From Elizabethkingia occulta (GTDB taxonomy: Bacteria > Bacteroidota > Bacteroidia > Flavobacteriales > Weeksellaceae), in contig NZ_MAHX01000007.1 of NCBI RefSeq assembly GCF_002023715.1, positions 124,001 through 188,000 of the forward strand: a DNA stretch of 64,000 nt. The letters are read 5' to 3'. A program made the position numbers and the translations under genes. Numbering within the stretch: position 1 is the stretch's first letter; the number at the start of each line of letters is the position of its first letter. The notes beneath the pieces were generated by a model that saw nothing but the letters and a program-made list of their open reading frames with translations, had not been told where the DNA came from and did no database searches. Below, in pieces: positions 51,491 to 60,011 of this stretch.

Positions 51491-53041
51491 ATGGCTGAAA
51501 AAGGATTTAGAAAATGGATTATAACTTTTACCATGGTATTGTCCTGTATGCTCGAATTTTTGGATACGACTATTGTAAATGTTGCGATACCTCATATTCA
51601 GGGGAATATGGGAGCTATACTGGAAGATGTAGCATGGGTTTCTACCGGGTATGCGGTAGCCAATGTTATTATTCTCCCCATGTCCGGATGGCTCGGAAGC
51701 CGATTTGGCCGTAAGAATTACTTCCTGTTTTCTATTATTCTGTTTACAATAGCATCCATGTTATGTGGTAACTCGCATACGTTAACAGAGCTGGTTGTAT
51801 TCAGAATATTACAAGGGCTTGCCGGTGGTGGATTAATATCCAATGCGCAAGCAATATTGTTGGAAACCTGGCCGCCGGAAGAACGGGGAACAGCTACTGC
51901 AATATTTGGCTTCGGAGCAGTAGTAGGGCCTACAGTAGCACCAGCATTGGGTGGCTATCTTACGGATCATTTATCGTGGCCATGGGTATTTTATATTAAT
52001 CTGCCGTTGGGTATTCTGGCAGCAATTCTTACCTATCAGTATGTGAGGTCAACACCCAAGGAGAGTACAGGGAAACCTGTTGACTGGTGGGGAATTTTGC
52101 TCCTTACTGTTGCGGTAGGAAGTTTACAGACGGTTTTGGAAAAAGGTGAAGAGAAAGACTGGTTTGCAACCAAGTATATTATTGTACTTACCGTTACCGC
52201 AGTTATAGGTATACTCTTGTTTATCTGGCGGGAAACAACAACAGATCATCCGGTTGTAAACCTGAAATTATTCCGGTACAGAAGTTTTTCTGCAGGTATG
52301 GTTACCTCTTTTCTCTTCGGTATAGGATTATATGGCTCGGTGTTTGTCTTTCCTCAGTTTTGTCAGAGTCTTTTGGGATTCTCGGCAGAGCAGACCGGCT
52401 TCCTTTTGCTGCCGGGACAGATATTCACTATAGCCTTAATGCCAACAGTAGGTAAGCTGTTGAAGAAAGGAGTGCCTCCACAACTTTTTGTAATTGCAGG
52501 ATTTATATGCTTTTTTATTTTTCCGATGATTATGAGTAAAGCAACATTGTCTTCCGGAAATACAGACTTCTACTTTCCGCTTTACTTCAGGGGAATAGGT
52601 ATAGGACTACTTTTTGTGCCTCTTATTACATTAGCTATTAAAGATTTGAAAGGTCCCGAGATAGGACAGGGGGCAGGGCTTTACAATATGATGCGCCAGT
52701 TAGGTGGATCCTTTGGAATTGCAGGACTTGCAACAGCAATACATATAGGTAAAGGAAAACACAGGAATTATTTACTGGAAAACGTAAATGAATATGGCTC
52801 TGCCTACTGGGAAAGAATGCAGGATTATATTTCCGGCTTTATGGGGAAAGGTTTCTCGCATTCCGATGCTTCAGAAATGGCATTGCGGGCGGTGGAAGGA
52901 ACGATTAATAAACAGTCTATGCTTATGGGATTTACAGATGCTTACCAATTTCTGGGAATAGCGATGTTGTGTTGTATTCCGTTTGTGCTACTGCAGGGTT
53001 TTAAAAAGAAAAAGACAGAAATTTCGGCAGACGCTCACTAA
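51491..53041 (+). CDS. DHA2-family MFS drug transporter (EmrB-type)
   Basis: A 516-residue inner-membrane protein with about 14 spans. Motif A-like GWLGSRFGRKNYF, motif D1-like LEFLDTTIVNVAIPHI near the start, and motif C-like GAVVGPTVAPALGGYLTD identify the DHA2 drug/H+ antiporter group. It exports amphiphilic compounds by proton exchange through the adaptor and TolC-like channel encoded upstream. No regulator gene is next to the operon. Confidence 0.93.
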   Translation: MAEKGFRKWIITFTMVLSCMLEFLDTTIVNVAIPHIQGNMGAILEDVAWVSTGYAVANVIILPMSGWLGSRFGRKNYFLFSIILFTIASMLCGNSHTLTELVVFRILQGLAGGGLISNAQAILLETWPPEERGTATAIFGFGAVVGPTVAPALGGYLTDHLSWPWVFYINLPLGILAAILTYQYVRSTPKESTGKPVDWWGILLLTVAVGSLQTVLEKGEEKDWFATKYIIVLTVTAVIGILLFIWRETTTDHPVVNLKLFRYRSFSAGMVTSFLFGIGLYGSVFVFPQFCQSLLGFSAEQTGFLLLPGQIFTIALMPTVGKLLKKGVPPQLFVIAGFICFFIFPMIMSKATLSSGNTDFYFPLYFRGIGIGLLFVPLITLAIKDLKGPEIGQGAGLYNMMRQLGGSFGIAGLATAIHIGKGKHRNYLLENVNEYGSAYWERMQDYISGFMGKGFSHSDASEMALRAVEGTINKQSMLMGFTDAYQFLGIAMLCCIPFVLLQGFKKKKTEISADAH

Positions 53042-53225
53042 TGTCATAATAAAAATACATCATATTTATTTATAACCACAACAGCCTCTATAGTTTAATG
53101 AAAATAGTATGTCCTTATTTTTCCTTTTTGTGTAACGATTGTTAAGCTAAAGTGAGTTGAAACATTTTGTTTTCTGTTGTGGTTTATTGATGTAAAAACA
53201 AAATATAATTCTAAAAATATGTAAA

Positions 53226-53921
53226 ATGAAATCAGAATTAAGAAATATAAACCGGGGTGAAATTGTATATCATAAAAAAATGACCACAACCTCGTGGCAC
53301 CTTAAAATAAGAACAATTTTTCCAATGGAGTTGGATATAGATAAGAATCCCGGATATGTAATTCCTGTAATGATTGGTTATAATAATCAAGGCATTCCTG
53401 TATTAAGAAGATTTATGCTGTGGAGTTATGATGCGATGCGTAATATAGCAGATATTACAATTCATCCCAGTCCGGATAAAGAACTGTATAATTGGTTGGG
53501 AGATCTGCAAAATGGGAAGATTATTAAATGGATGAACCCTGAGGAAATGATGTTACAGGAATCGAATGCTGAATGTTATTACCTTATTGGCAATGCCGAT
53601 GCACAATCTTTTTTTTATCAGTTTAACAGGAATCTTCCTTTTTCCAGCACGGTCAATAGTTTTATTTACAGCAGACATACGGGCGAGTTTTTTCCGGATG
53701 TGGATGGGAGTTACCCGCTCAATTATCATATAGTATATCCATATAGTCCGGAAAGAGTACTGGATCTTTTCAGAAGTGATTTTATAAGAACAAGCAGGGA
53801 TTTTAGAATAATACTGGCTGGAAGTGATGAGGTGAATAAGCTTTTTACAAACTTTTTCAAAAAAGAATGGGCAGCTACAGAAGATCAGGTAAGGATTGTC
53901 AATTTTAATAATCCTTATTAA
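53226..53921 (+). CDS. Conserved-looking protein of unknown function
   Basis: A 231-residue protein without signal peptide or membrane span. It is rich in aromatic residues (LYNWLGDLQNGKIIKWMN, FYQFNRNLPFSSTVNSFIY) and reads as an alpha/beta cytoplasmic protein. The composition is ordinary for this genome. It stands alone 184 bp after the efflux operon. I recognise no domain, and the context gives no function. Confidence 0.65.
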   Translation: MKSELRNINRGEIVYHKKMTTTSWHLKIRTIFPMELDIDKNPGYVIPVMIGYNNQGIPVLRRFMLWSYDAMRNIADITIHPSPDKELYNWLGDLQNGKIIKWMNPEEMMLQESNAECYYLIGNADAQSFFYQFNRNLPFSSTVNSFIYSRHTGEFFPDVDGSYPLNYHIVYPYSPERVLDLFRSDFIRTSRDFRIILAGSDEVNKLFTNFFKKEWAATEDQVRIVNFNNPY

Positions 53922-54136
53922 AGCATATTTGTCACAGATTTAGTGATCGGTAGAATTTTCCGAAAATTAATCTGCCATTTTTGCATCTGTTGTTGATAAG
54001 AAGCTTTTAAGGTAAAAAAAAACATGATTTTTGTTAATATGTCTAAAAAAAATCATAAAATATTTTATTTGGCAAGGCTTTTGTCTATAGTAAGTAAAGT
54101 ATTTTTTCATATAAAATATTTTGTGATTTGGTGTTG

Positions 54137-54163
54137 GCCCCGATTAATTTCGGGGCTTTTTTT
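54137..54163. terminator. Terminator between convergent genes
   Basis: Stem GCCCCGA/TCGGGGC with a 6-nt loop and TTTTTTTA after it on the plus strand. The minus-strand sequence after the stem is not U-rich, so it mainly serves plus-strand transcripts. It lies 216 bp after the nearest plus-strand gene. Confidence 0.82.
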
Positions 54164-54196
54164 ACATTAGACTTTATCACTATTTTTAAATAGTTA

Positions 54197-54952
54197 TCAC
54201 AATAATTTGTGATTTATAGCATACGCCAAGGCTTCGTTGATATTGTTCACCTCCAATTTGTCAAATAATTTTCGGCGGTGGAACTTGACAGTATCTACTG
54301 AGATAAATATTTTTTCAGCTATTTCATTAATACTAAGACCTTGATTATAGAAACGCAGTATTTCTGTTTCCCGTTCCGTAAGATTTGTCTTTTTACGTTC
54401 AATCCATTTATTAGTCAAAAGATCAAGTTCCCATAACAAATCAGAATTTAGTTTTCCTATAGTCACATTACCGGACGAAGTATTTGTAGAAAGAGAAACG
54501 ATACACATCGATTTCCAGATCTTTCCTTCTTCTGTCAGAAAAACAGGTGTTAGTTTATGATTGATTAAAATAAATTTTCCATTTGCATTTTGTATATGGA
54601 AGTCATACGATATAACATATTGTTTCCGCTCCTCCAATGGTATTTTTTCATAGAATTCAAACCCCGAATTGTTTATACTGATCAACATTTGTAAATCCTC
54701 AGCAGGTACAAACTTTTGGTAGAAGTCGTAGCCCATAGATAATACCTGATCAGGTGTTAGCCCGGCAAGAAATAATGGGTTGTCCGAAACGAATTCAAAT
54801 GCTTTAGTTTGATAGTCGATGATATAAATGCTTTGGTAGGTAACCCGCGAAAAAGCTTTTACAATTTCTATATAATCCAGTGGTTGTAATAAGTCTTTTT
54901 CAGTAAGACTATCGATTCTGTTTTTCGACGAAAACAAAGGGTTAAAATCCAT
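54197..54952 (-). CDS. LuxR-type HTH regulator with PAS-like N-terminus
   Basis: A 251-residue regulator. The N-terminal ~150 residues follow a PAS-like pattern (YIIDYQTKAFEFVSDNPLF, SYDFHIQNANGKFILINHK). The C-terminal LuxR HTH has LTERETEILRFYNQGLSINE and IAEKIFISVDTVKFHRRKLF (about 187-230). It resembles the PAS-LuxR regulators common in Chryseobacterium. The upstream palindrome ACTACAC-N4-GTGTAGT may be its own operator. The divergent genes at 55053 and 55278 are candidate targets. Confidence 0.83.
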   Translation of the reverse strand: MDFNPLFSSKNRIDSLTEKDLLQPLDYIEIVKAFSRVTYQSIYIIDYQTKAFEFVSDNPLFLAGLTPDQVLSMGYDFYQKFVPAEDLQMLISINNSGFEFYEKIPLEERKQYVISYDFHIQNANGKFILINHKLTPVFLTEEGKIWKSMCIVSLSTNTSSGNVTIGKLNSDLLWELDLLTNKWIERKKTNLTERETEILRFYNQGLSINEIAEKIFISVDTVKFHRRKLFDKLEVNNINEALAYAINHKLL

Positions 54953-54983
54953 TTTCGGTGTCTGATTTTCGAATTTGCATAAA

Positions 54984-55001
54984 ACTACACAAAAGTGTAG
55001 T
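54984..55001. promoter_or_regulatory. Palindrome between LuxR-type gene and 55053
   Basis: Perfect inverted repeat ACTACAC-AAAA-GTGTAGT, 32 bp upstream of the LuxR-type start codon and 51 bp upstream of the gene at 55053. It is well placed to control both directions. Confidence 0.6.
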
Positions 55002-55052
55002 ATTTATCAAAATAAACCACAATATTTTTGGGCAAAATAATAAGTAATAAAC

Positions 55053-55262
55053 ATGAAGAAACGAATTTTACTAAATCTGTTTATAATTGCAGTTGTGGTT
55101 TCTGCTATTGGCGGGATTAGAGCTGTAAATATGGGAAGTGATAAAAATGTAGGGGAATCCTGTTTTATGATCATTAAATATGGATCAGTAGGATTTGAAA
55201 ACAGCCTTGAATTATTTGAAAAAATTATTCGTCAATATATTGTCCGTTGGATTGAATGCTAA
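55053..55262 (+). CDS. Small exported peptide, unknown
   Basis: A 69-residue protein with a basic start and a hydrophobic signal (MKKRILLNLFIIAVVVSAIG), then a short polar mature part with two cysteines and a terminal WIEC. It is loosely reminiscent of small secreted NVEALA-type peptides of Bacteroidetes, but the defining motif is absent. It lies 15 nt before the DUF5694 gene and is probably cotranscribed. Confidence 0.5.
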   Translation: MKKRILLNLFIIAVVVSAIGGIRAVNMGSDKNVGESCFMIIKYGSVGFENSLELFEKIIRQYIVRWIEC

Positions 55263-55277
55263 AAACTGTAATTAAAA

Positions 55278-56060
55278 ATGAAGAAAAGTATTTTAATCCT
55301 TGGGATTTTTATTTGTGCAAACTTATCTGCACAAAAAGTGAAAGTTTTAAATTTCGCAACCTTTCACATGGTATATACACCAGATAAACATAAAGTGAAA
55401 TTTGATCAGAATGATGGGAAAAGCAAATCTGAAACTTATGAAGTAGCTAAAATGCTGGTGCAGTTTAAACCTACAATAATTTGTGTGGAAATAGTTCCTG
55501 AAAGAAATGAAGAATTGAATAACGACTATTCTGGCTTTTTAAAAGACAAAGCTTATAAAACTAAAATAGGTGGGGAAGTTGCTTTAATAGCCTATGAAGT
55601 TGGCAAAATATCAGGCGTGAAAAAGATTTATGGTATCGATGAGCAGGCAACAGCAGCTTATAATTATAATATCGGAAATGAATTGAAAAATCAGGTAGAC
55701 AGCCTGACTTCGAAAAATTATGTAAAAGATCTTTACAAAGAATTTGCTGCGATGGAAAAGTTGTCCACATTGGATAAGCTAAAAACCTTTAATTCTAATG
55801 AAAGCTTAGAAAAATTTATCAATATCAATGCGGATATTTTAACCTATATCAGTACCAAAGGAAATTTTGAAGGCGCTGATGAAGCAAGTAAATTTTACAG
55901 AAGAAATCTAAGGATTTTTTCAAATTTAAATCAGATTCCCGTTACAAAAGATGACAGAATATTTATTATTATGGGGGCGACCCATACAGCTTTTCTCAAT
56001 GAATTTATGAAACGCAGCCCTAAATATGAACTTGTGAATACTACAGATTATTTGAAGTAG
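55278..56060 (+). CDS. DUF5694 (TraB/EreA-like) secreted protein
   Basis: A 260-residue protein with a signal peptide (...CANLSAQ). It has the DUF5694 layout: LNFATFHMVYTPD near the start, TIICVEIVPERNEELN in the middle and IFIIMGATHTAFLNEFMKRSP at the end. The E and H residues in the VE..PE and GATHT segments recall the metal-dependent TraB/EreA/ChaN-like fold, so hydrolase activity is possible, but the family is not characterised. A terminator follows. Confidence 0.78.
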   Translation: MKKSILILGIFICANLSAQKVKVLNFATFHMVYTPDKHKVKFDQNDGKSKSETYEVAKMLVQFKPTIICVEIVPERNEELNNDYSGFLKDKAYKTKIGGEVALIAYEVGKISGVKKIYGIDEQATAAYNYNIGNELKNQVDSLTSKNYVKDLYKEFAAMEKLSTLDKLKTFNSNESLEKFININADILTYISTKGNFEGADEASKFYRRNLRIFSNLNQIPVTKDDRIFIIMGATHTAFLNEFMKRSPKYELVNTTDYLK

Positions 56061-56101
56061 AATTTTTATATTTTTTACTAAAATTAAAATAAGAGATGTT
56101 T

Positions 56102-56130
56102 CCCGGCACGAGTTGCCGGGTTTCTTTTTT
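56102..56130 (+). terminator. Terminator after the DUF5694 gene
   Basis: Stem CCCGGCA/TGCCGGG with a 5-nt loop, followed by TTTCTTTTTT. Confidence 0.88.
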
Positions 56131-56435
56131 AGAATAACTGTTTAAATTTTGTTACGATTTCCCGTAAAAGTTATAATGATATCTGATTTACATTTATTAT
56201 ATCGAAAGGGAAAAAGATATTTTCTGAATGTGATTTGGTAAAGCTCCGAAAAATCGGGGCTTTATATAATTTAACAAAATCTATGATGGGAATAAATTAT
56301 TCGAAAAAAGTAATTAAATTCGAAATATTTAATCATTAAATTTATATAAACGGAAAAAAAATAGTAGGTAAAAATCTTTAATAATATAGCTAGTAAAGAA
56401 TTTAGTGATGGTTGCCAATCGGTGATTGTTCAAAT
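56131..56435. other. Intergenic region, no gene seen
   Basis: About 300 bp of AT-rich DNA. One further small hairpin, CCGAAAAATCGGGG near 56246, resembles the degenerate REP stretch near 38070. No leader peptide or RNA gene is recognised. Confidence 0.55.
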
Positions 56436-56585
56436 ATGGAAACTTATACCTACAGAAATCAATTGGGGGTACTATTAATAGAGGACTCTTATAATTTTAA
56501 CGGAGATTACTATATTAATTGTTATGGGGTGAGAATCAGGAAATGTAGTAATTCATACACATGTAGTGACGGAACATTTTTATAA
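56436..56585 (+). CDS. Possible small peptide or fragment upstream of the GLPGLI gene
   Basis: A 49-codon ORF (METYTYRNQLG..., ending CSNSYTCSDGTFL) that ends 9 nt before the GLPGLI start codon. It has three cysteines and several Tyr residues but no double-glycine leader or signal peptide. The frame stays open for nine codons upstream of the ATG, so it may be the tail of a decayed gene. Included because of its tight spacing to the next gene. Confidence 0.35.
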   Translation: METYTYRNQLGVLLIEDSYNFNGDYYINCYGVRIRKCSNSYTCSDGTFL

Positions 56586-56594
56586 TTAGATTTT

Positions 56595-57425
56595 ATGAAA
56601 TTTACATTACAAATATTATTATTCTTTAGTCCTTTATTATTTTTCACTCAAAATTATAGAGTATTCTATGAATATACGTTTATCAGAGATAGTTTATCCA
56701 AAGAAAATAAGGAATCAGATATTATGATTTTAGATATTTATAAAAATACTTCTACATATCTAAGCTATAAAACCTATCAACGAGACTCTGCCTTGGCAAA
56801 AATGATAACAAGACCTGATCCTATTTTTTTCATAAAAAACGCCACCAAAATATCTGACATTATAATAAAAAAAGGATTAAATCCGCCGAGTGTTTTAACT
56901 TCTGTTAAAGGAGGAGTATTCAATGTTACTGACAATAGAAAAATAAATTGGACTTTATTACCAGATTCTGAAATATTTAATAATTATAATGTTAAAAAAG
57001 CTAAAACATCTATGTATGGTAGAAACTGGATTGCATGGTATACAACTGATATTCCAATTCAGGATGGACCATATAAATTTAACGCTTTACCAGGTCTAAT
57101 ATTAAAGATTAATGATGAAACTGGAAGTCATTCTTTTCAATTTATAGGAATAAAGAAATTAAATCAATCAACGATATTAAATATAAACAAAAGTAGATAC
57201 AAGCCTATTAGTGAAGAACAATATAGGAAACTATTTATACAGAACAGAAAATTATCAGCTTATGAAATCAATGATATTACTACAAGAGGTGCTGAAACTA
57301 ATACTTATATCGGGAGTGACGGCAAAGAAATAGACCGAAATACGTTCTTAAAAAATGCTGATGAAAAAAGAAAGAAAGATTTTAAATCAAATAATAATAT
57401 TATTGAAATTGACTTACTTAAATAG
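56595..57425 (+). CDS. GLPGLI family protein
   Basis: A 276-residue secreted protein with a signal peptide (...LLFFTQ) and the defining segment DGPYKFNALPGLILKINDE (ALPGLI instead of GLPGLI). The N-terminal YRVFYEYTFIRDS and the DNRKINWTLLPDSE block fit the family. The C-terminus is rich in Lys and Asn (KKDFKSNNNIIEIDLLK). GLPGLI proteins often accompany TonB receptors in Bacteroidetes; here none is adjacent. Function unknown. Confidence 0.82.
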   Translation: MKFTLQILLFFSPLLFFTQNYRVFYEYTFIRDSLSKENKESDIMILDIYKNTSTYLSYKTYQRDSALAKMITRPDPIFFIKNATKISDIIIKKGLNPPSVLTSVKGGVFNVTDNRKINWTLLPDSEIFNNYNVKKAKTSMYGRNWIAWYTTDIPIQDGPYKFNALPGLILKINDETGSHSFQFIGIKKLNQSTILNINKSRYKPISEEQYRKLFIQNRKLSAYEINDITTRGAETNTYIGSDGKEIDRNTFLKNADEKRKKDFKSNNNIIEIDLLK

Positions 57426-57639
57426 TATCATTTTTTTCTTATATATTCCATAGAAAAAATTAAAAACAGCTCTATTTTATTGCCTTTAAAAAAGTAATGG
57501 AACTCTCTTGAATTAAAATGTGTGAGGCGGTGACTTGGTTCTAAAAAATCGGAACTTTTTGAGATAAAGTTTATACATAAAGATGTTTATAAATTTTCCT
57601 TCTTGTTTTTATCTCGAAAGAACTTGTATTTTATCAATA

Positions 57640-57673
57640 AAAAAAGCACCTACATTACTGTAAGTGCTTTTTT
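57640..57673 (-). terminator. Terminator of tRNA-Met
   Basis: Stem AAAAAGCAC...GTGCTTTTTT with an extended inner part (TACA/TGTA), directly downstream of the tRNA on the minus strand. It is symmetrical enough to work in both directions. 57426-57639 holds nothing else recognised. Confidence 0.82.
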
Positions 57674-57678
57674 AAGGG

Positions 57679-57752
57679 TGGCCCCACTTGGGCTCGAACC
57701 AAGGACTTGCTGATTATGAGTCAGCTACTCTAACCAACTGAGTTATAGGGCC
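57679..57752 (-). tRNA. tRNA-Met (CAT)
   Basis: A 74-nt cloverleaf on the minus strand: acceptor GGCCCTA/TGGGGCC, anticodon stem GCTGA/TCAGC around loop CTCATAA with anticodon CAT, and T arm GGTTCGAGCC. Discriminator A, no encoded CCA. The loop CTCATAA fits elongator tRNA-Met. The acceptor is fully paired, so it is not initiator. A CAT-anticodon tRNA-Ile2 cannot be excluded by eye. Confidence 0.92.
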
Positions 57753-57827
57753 TAAAACTCAGGGCTTAAAAGCCTTTGTTTTTTATTGGTGTGCAAATTT
57801 AATAAAAAATTAGAAAACACCAAACTT

Positions 57828-58232
57828 TTAGCGCTTTTCTTGGCACAATTCTATCAGTATTCCGTTAGTAGATTTAGGGTGTAGGAATACAACGATCTTA
57901 TTATCAGCACCATCCTTTGGTTCTTCGGAGATAAATTCAAAGCCTTCTTTTTTTAATCTTTCTATTTCAGCATAGATATCGCCGACTCCAAAGGCAATAT
58001 GATGGACACCTTCACCCTTTTTTTCTATGAATTTTGAGATAGGACTATCTTCACGTGTACTTTCCAGTAATTCGATTTTGCTCTCGCCAATCTTGTAAAA
58101 GCTTGTTTTTACTCCTTCGCGTTCTACTTCCTCCATTTTATAAGCTTCTTTACCTATAAGTTTAGCGAAAAGAGAGTCTGAAGTTTCCAGACTTTTCACG
58201 GCAATACCGAGATGTTCAATTTTGTCCAGCAT
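57828..58232 (-). CDS. mce: Methylmalonyl-CoA epimerase
   Basis: Interconverts the R and S forms of methylmalonyl-CoA in propionate metabolism. The 134-residue vicinal-oxygen-chelate protein begins MLDKIEHLGIAVKSLE (metal His at 7) and contains EGVHHIAFGVGDI (second His pair) and the final GILIELCQ (Glu ligand). Length and motif order match the family. It is divergent from rbfA with 102 bp between. Confidence 0.92.
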   Translation of the reverse strand: MLDKIEHLGIAVKSLETSDSLFAKLIGKEAYKMEEVEREGVKTSFYKIGESKIELLESTREDSPISKFIEKKGEGVHHIAFGVGDIYAEIERLKKEGFEFISEEPKDGADNKIVVFLHPKSTNGILIELCQEKR

Positions 58233-58334
58233 AAGTTTTTGTTATTTTGCTATAATTGTTGCTATAAGGGAGTCGGGCTTATTCATAAATAAGAAACACT
58301 CCAATTCAAACAAAAATAGTAAATTTGCAGCATT

Positions 58335-58694
58335 ATGGAGAGTAACAGACAAAGGAAAGTAGCACAACTTATACAGGAAGACTTAGCAGAACTTTTTCGA
58401 CAGCAGGCTGCAAACGCAGGGCAAAACCTGTTAATTACTGTTTCCGGTGTACGGGTAACAGCAGATTTAGGAGTGGCTAAAATATACCTGAGTATTTTTC
58501 CACCGGAGCTCAGAAAGAATATTATGAAAGAGATTGAAGAAAATAAAGCTGCTTACCGCAACTTTATGGGACAAAAGATGGGGAAGCAGGTTCGTATTAT
58601 TCCTCAGCTAAGTTTCTTTCTGGATACTTCGCTGGATGATGCAGAGCGTATAGAAAAAGAATTAAAAGGCGAAGGCGATAATCCTGTTTTATAA
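58335..58694 (+). CDS. rbfA: Ribosome-binding factor A
   Basis: A 119-residue KH-like protein that binds the 30S subunit and helps process 16S rRNA at low temperature. It begins MESNRQRKVAQLIQEDLAEL, and VTVSG/ITVSGVRVTADLGVAKIYLSIFP is the characteristic KH-like strand pair. The end PQLSFFLDTSLDDAERIEKEL is conserved in RbfA. It precedes the permease gene by 3 nt, a linkage common in Bacteroidetes. Confidence 0.94.
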   Translation: MESNRQRKVAQLIQEDLAELFRQQAANAGQNLLITVSGVRVTADLGVAKIYLSIFPPELRKNIMKEIEENKAAYRNFMGQKMGKQVRIIPQLSFFLDTSLDDAERIEKELKGEGDNPVL

Positions 58695-58697
58695 GAG

Positions 58698-59897
58698 TTG
58701 AAATCTACTCCGTTTTATATAGCACAACGTTACCTGATTTCTAAGAAAGGAAGTCAGGCAGTGAGTTTTATTACAAGTCTGTCTGCATTTGCTATGATGG
58801 TAGCGGTAGCGGCAATGTTTATTATTGTTTCTGTTTTTTCAGGGCTTATTGAGCTTAATAAAAAAATGATTTCGGATATTCATGCCGATCTTACATTATC
58901 TCCGGAAAAAGGAAAAGCAATTCCGGATATTGCTAAAATTACAGGGATCTTATCAAAAGAGCAAGAGATCGCACACTTTTCTAAGGTGATAGAAGAGAAA
59001 GCTTACATTAACTACAAAGGAAACGGAGAAATTGTTTATCTGAGAGGAGTAGACTCCGCCTATACGAAGGTAAATCCTATAGACTCAACAGTATTTTACG
59101 GGAAATATCCGTCTTTTAAATATTCCAACGAAGTTATTATGGAAACTCAGCTGAACAACAGACTGCAGATTCCGGTAGCTTCTGAAGATGATTATGCTCA
59201 GATCCTGATGCCGCGTCCGGGTGTAGGACTTATCAGTAAAGAAGCTGATATTTTCAACAAAAAAAACTTTTTTACAACAGGCGTGTTTACCAATAGCCAA
59301 ATGGCCAGTTATATCGTAGCTCCGCTGGAATTGTCTGCCGAACTGCTTGGAATGCCTAAAAATACAGCTTATTCAGTTGTTATAAAGCTTAAAGATCCTA
59401 CAAAAGCCAATGAGGTAAAAAAACGCCTGATGGAAAAATTGGGAAGCGCGCTGATGATGAAAACCAAAGCTGAAGAAAATGCTGCTTTCTGGAAGATGAT
59501 CAATACCGAGAAACTAATGATTTATTTAATCTTTGGGTTGGTGATCTTCATAACGACTTTCAATCTTGCAGGAGCCATTATTATTATTCAGCTGGATAAA
59601 AAAGAGCAGGCAAAATCCCTTATTTCAATGGGTATGTCTATGGCAAAACTCAGAAGAGTTTACTTTAATACCGGAATACTTATTGTGATATTCGGTGTGT
59701 CGGTAGGATTAGTCCTAGGTTCTCTTATCTGCTATTTGCAGCAGCATTTTGGTTTCTTTAAAGCAACAGCAGCATTACCTTTCCCTGTAAAGATCGAATG
59801 GCAAAACTATCTTATTGTAGCTGCTACAGCGCTTTTATTTGGAATAATTATTTCCTGGATATTCTCCAGAGGGAGCAAACGCCAGCTAAGAAGCTAG
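58698..59897 (+). CDS. FtsX/LolE-like ABC transporter permease
   Basis: A 399-residue inner-membrane protein starting at a TTG codon 3 nt after the rbfA stop; no in-frame ATG fits the conserved N-terminus (KSTPFYIAQRYLISKKGSQA). It has one N-terminal span, a periplasmic MacB-like domain (about 50-255), and three C-terminal spans (about 275-295, 320-345, 370-390) as in the LolC/E family. It probably acts in lipoprotein release or a similar export, with an ATPase encoded elsewhere. Confidence 0.88.
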   Translation: MKSTPFYIAQRYLISKKGSQAVSFITSLSAFAMMVAVAAMFIIVSVFSGLIELNKKMISDIHADLTLSPEKGKAIPDIAKITGILSKEQEIAHFSKVIEEKAYINYKGNGEIVYLRGVDSAYTKVNPIDSTVFYGKYPSFKYSNEVIMETQLNNRLQIPVASEDDYAQILMPRPGVGLISKEADIFNKKNFFTTGVFTNSQMASYIVAPLELSAELLGMPKNTAYSVVIKLKDPTKANEVKKRLMEKLGSALMMKTKAEENAAFWKMINTEKLMIYLIFGLVIFITTFNLAGAIIIIQLDKKEQAKSLISMGMSMAKLRRVYFNTGILIVIFGVSVGLVLGSLICYLQQHFGFFKATAALPFPVKIEWQNYLIVAATALLFGIIISWIFSRGSKRQLRS

Positions 59898-60011
59898 AAT
59901 ATCATTTTTATATAATCCGTAAGTTTTAAGAATTTTAAAACTGATTAGAATCAACTATTAACTTTAAAAATAGTGTTTCATTATTCCCTGTGTTTTCCCT
60001 AACTTTGATGT

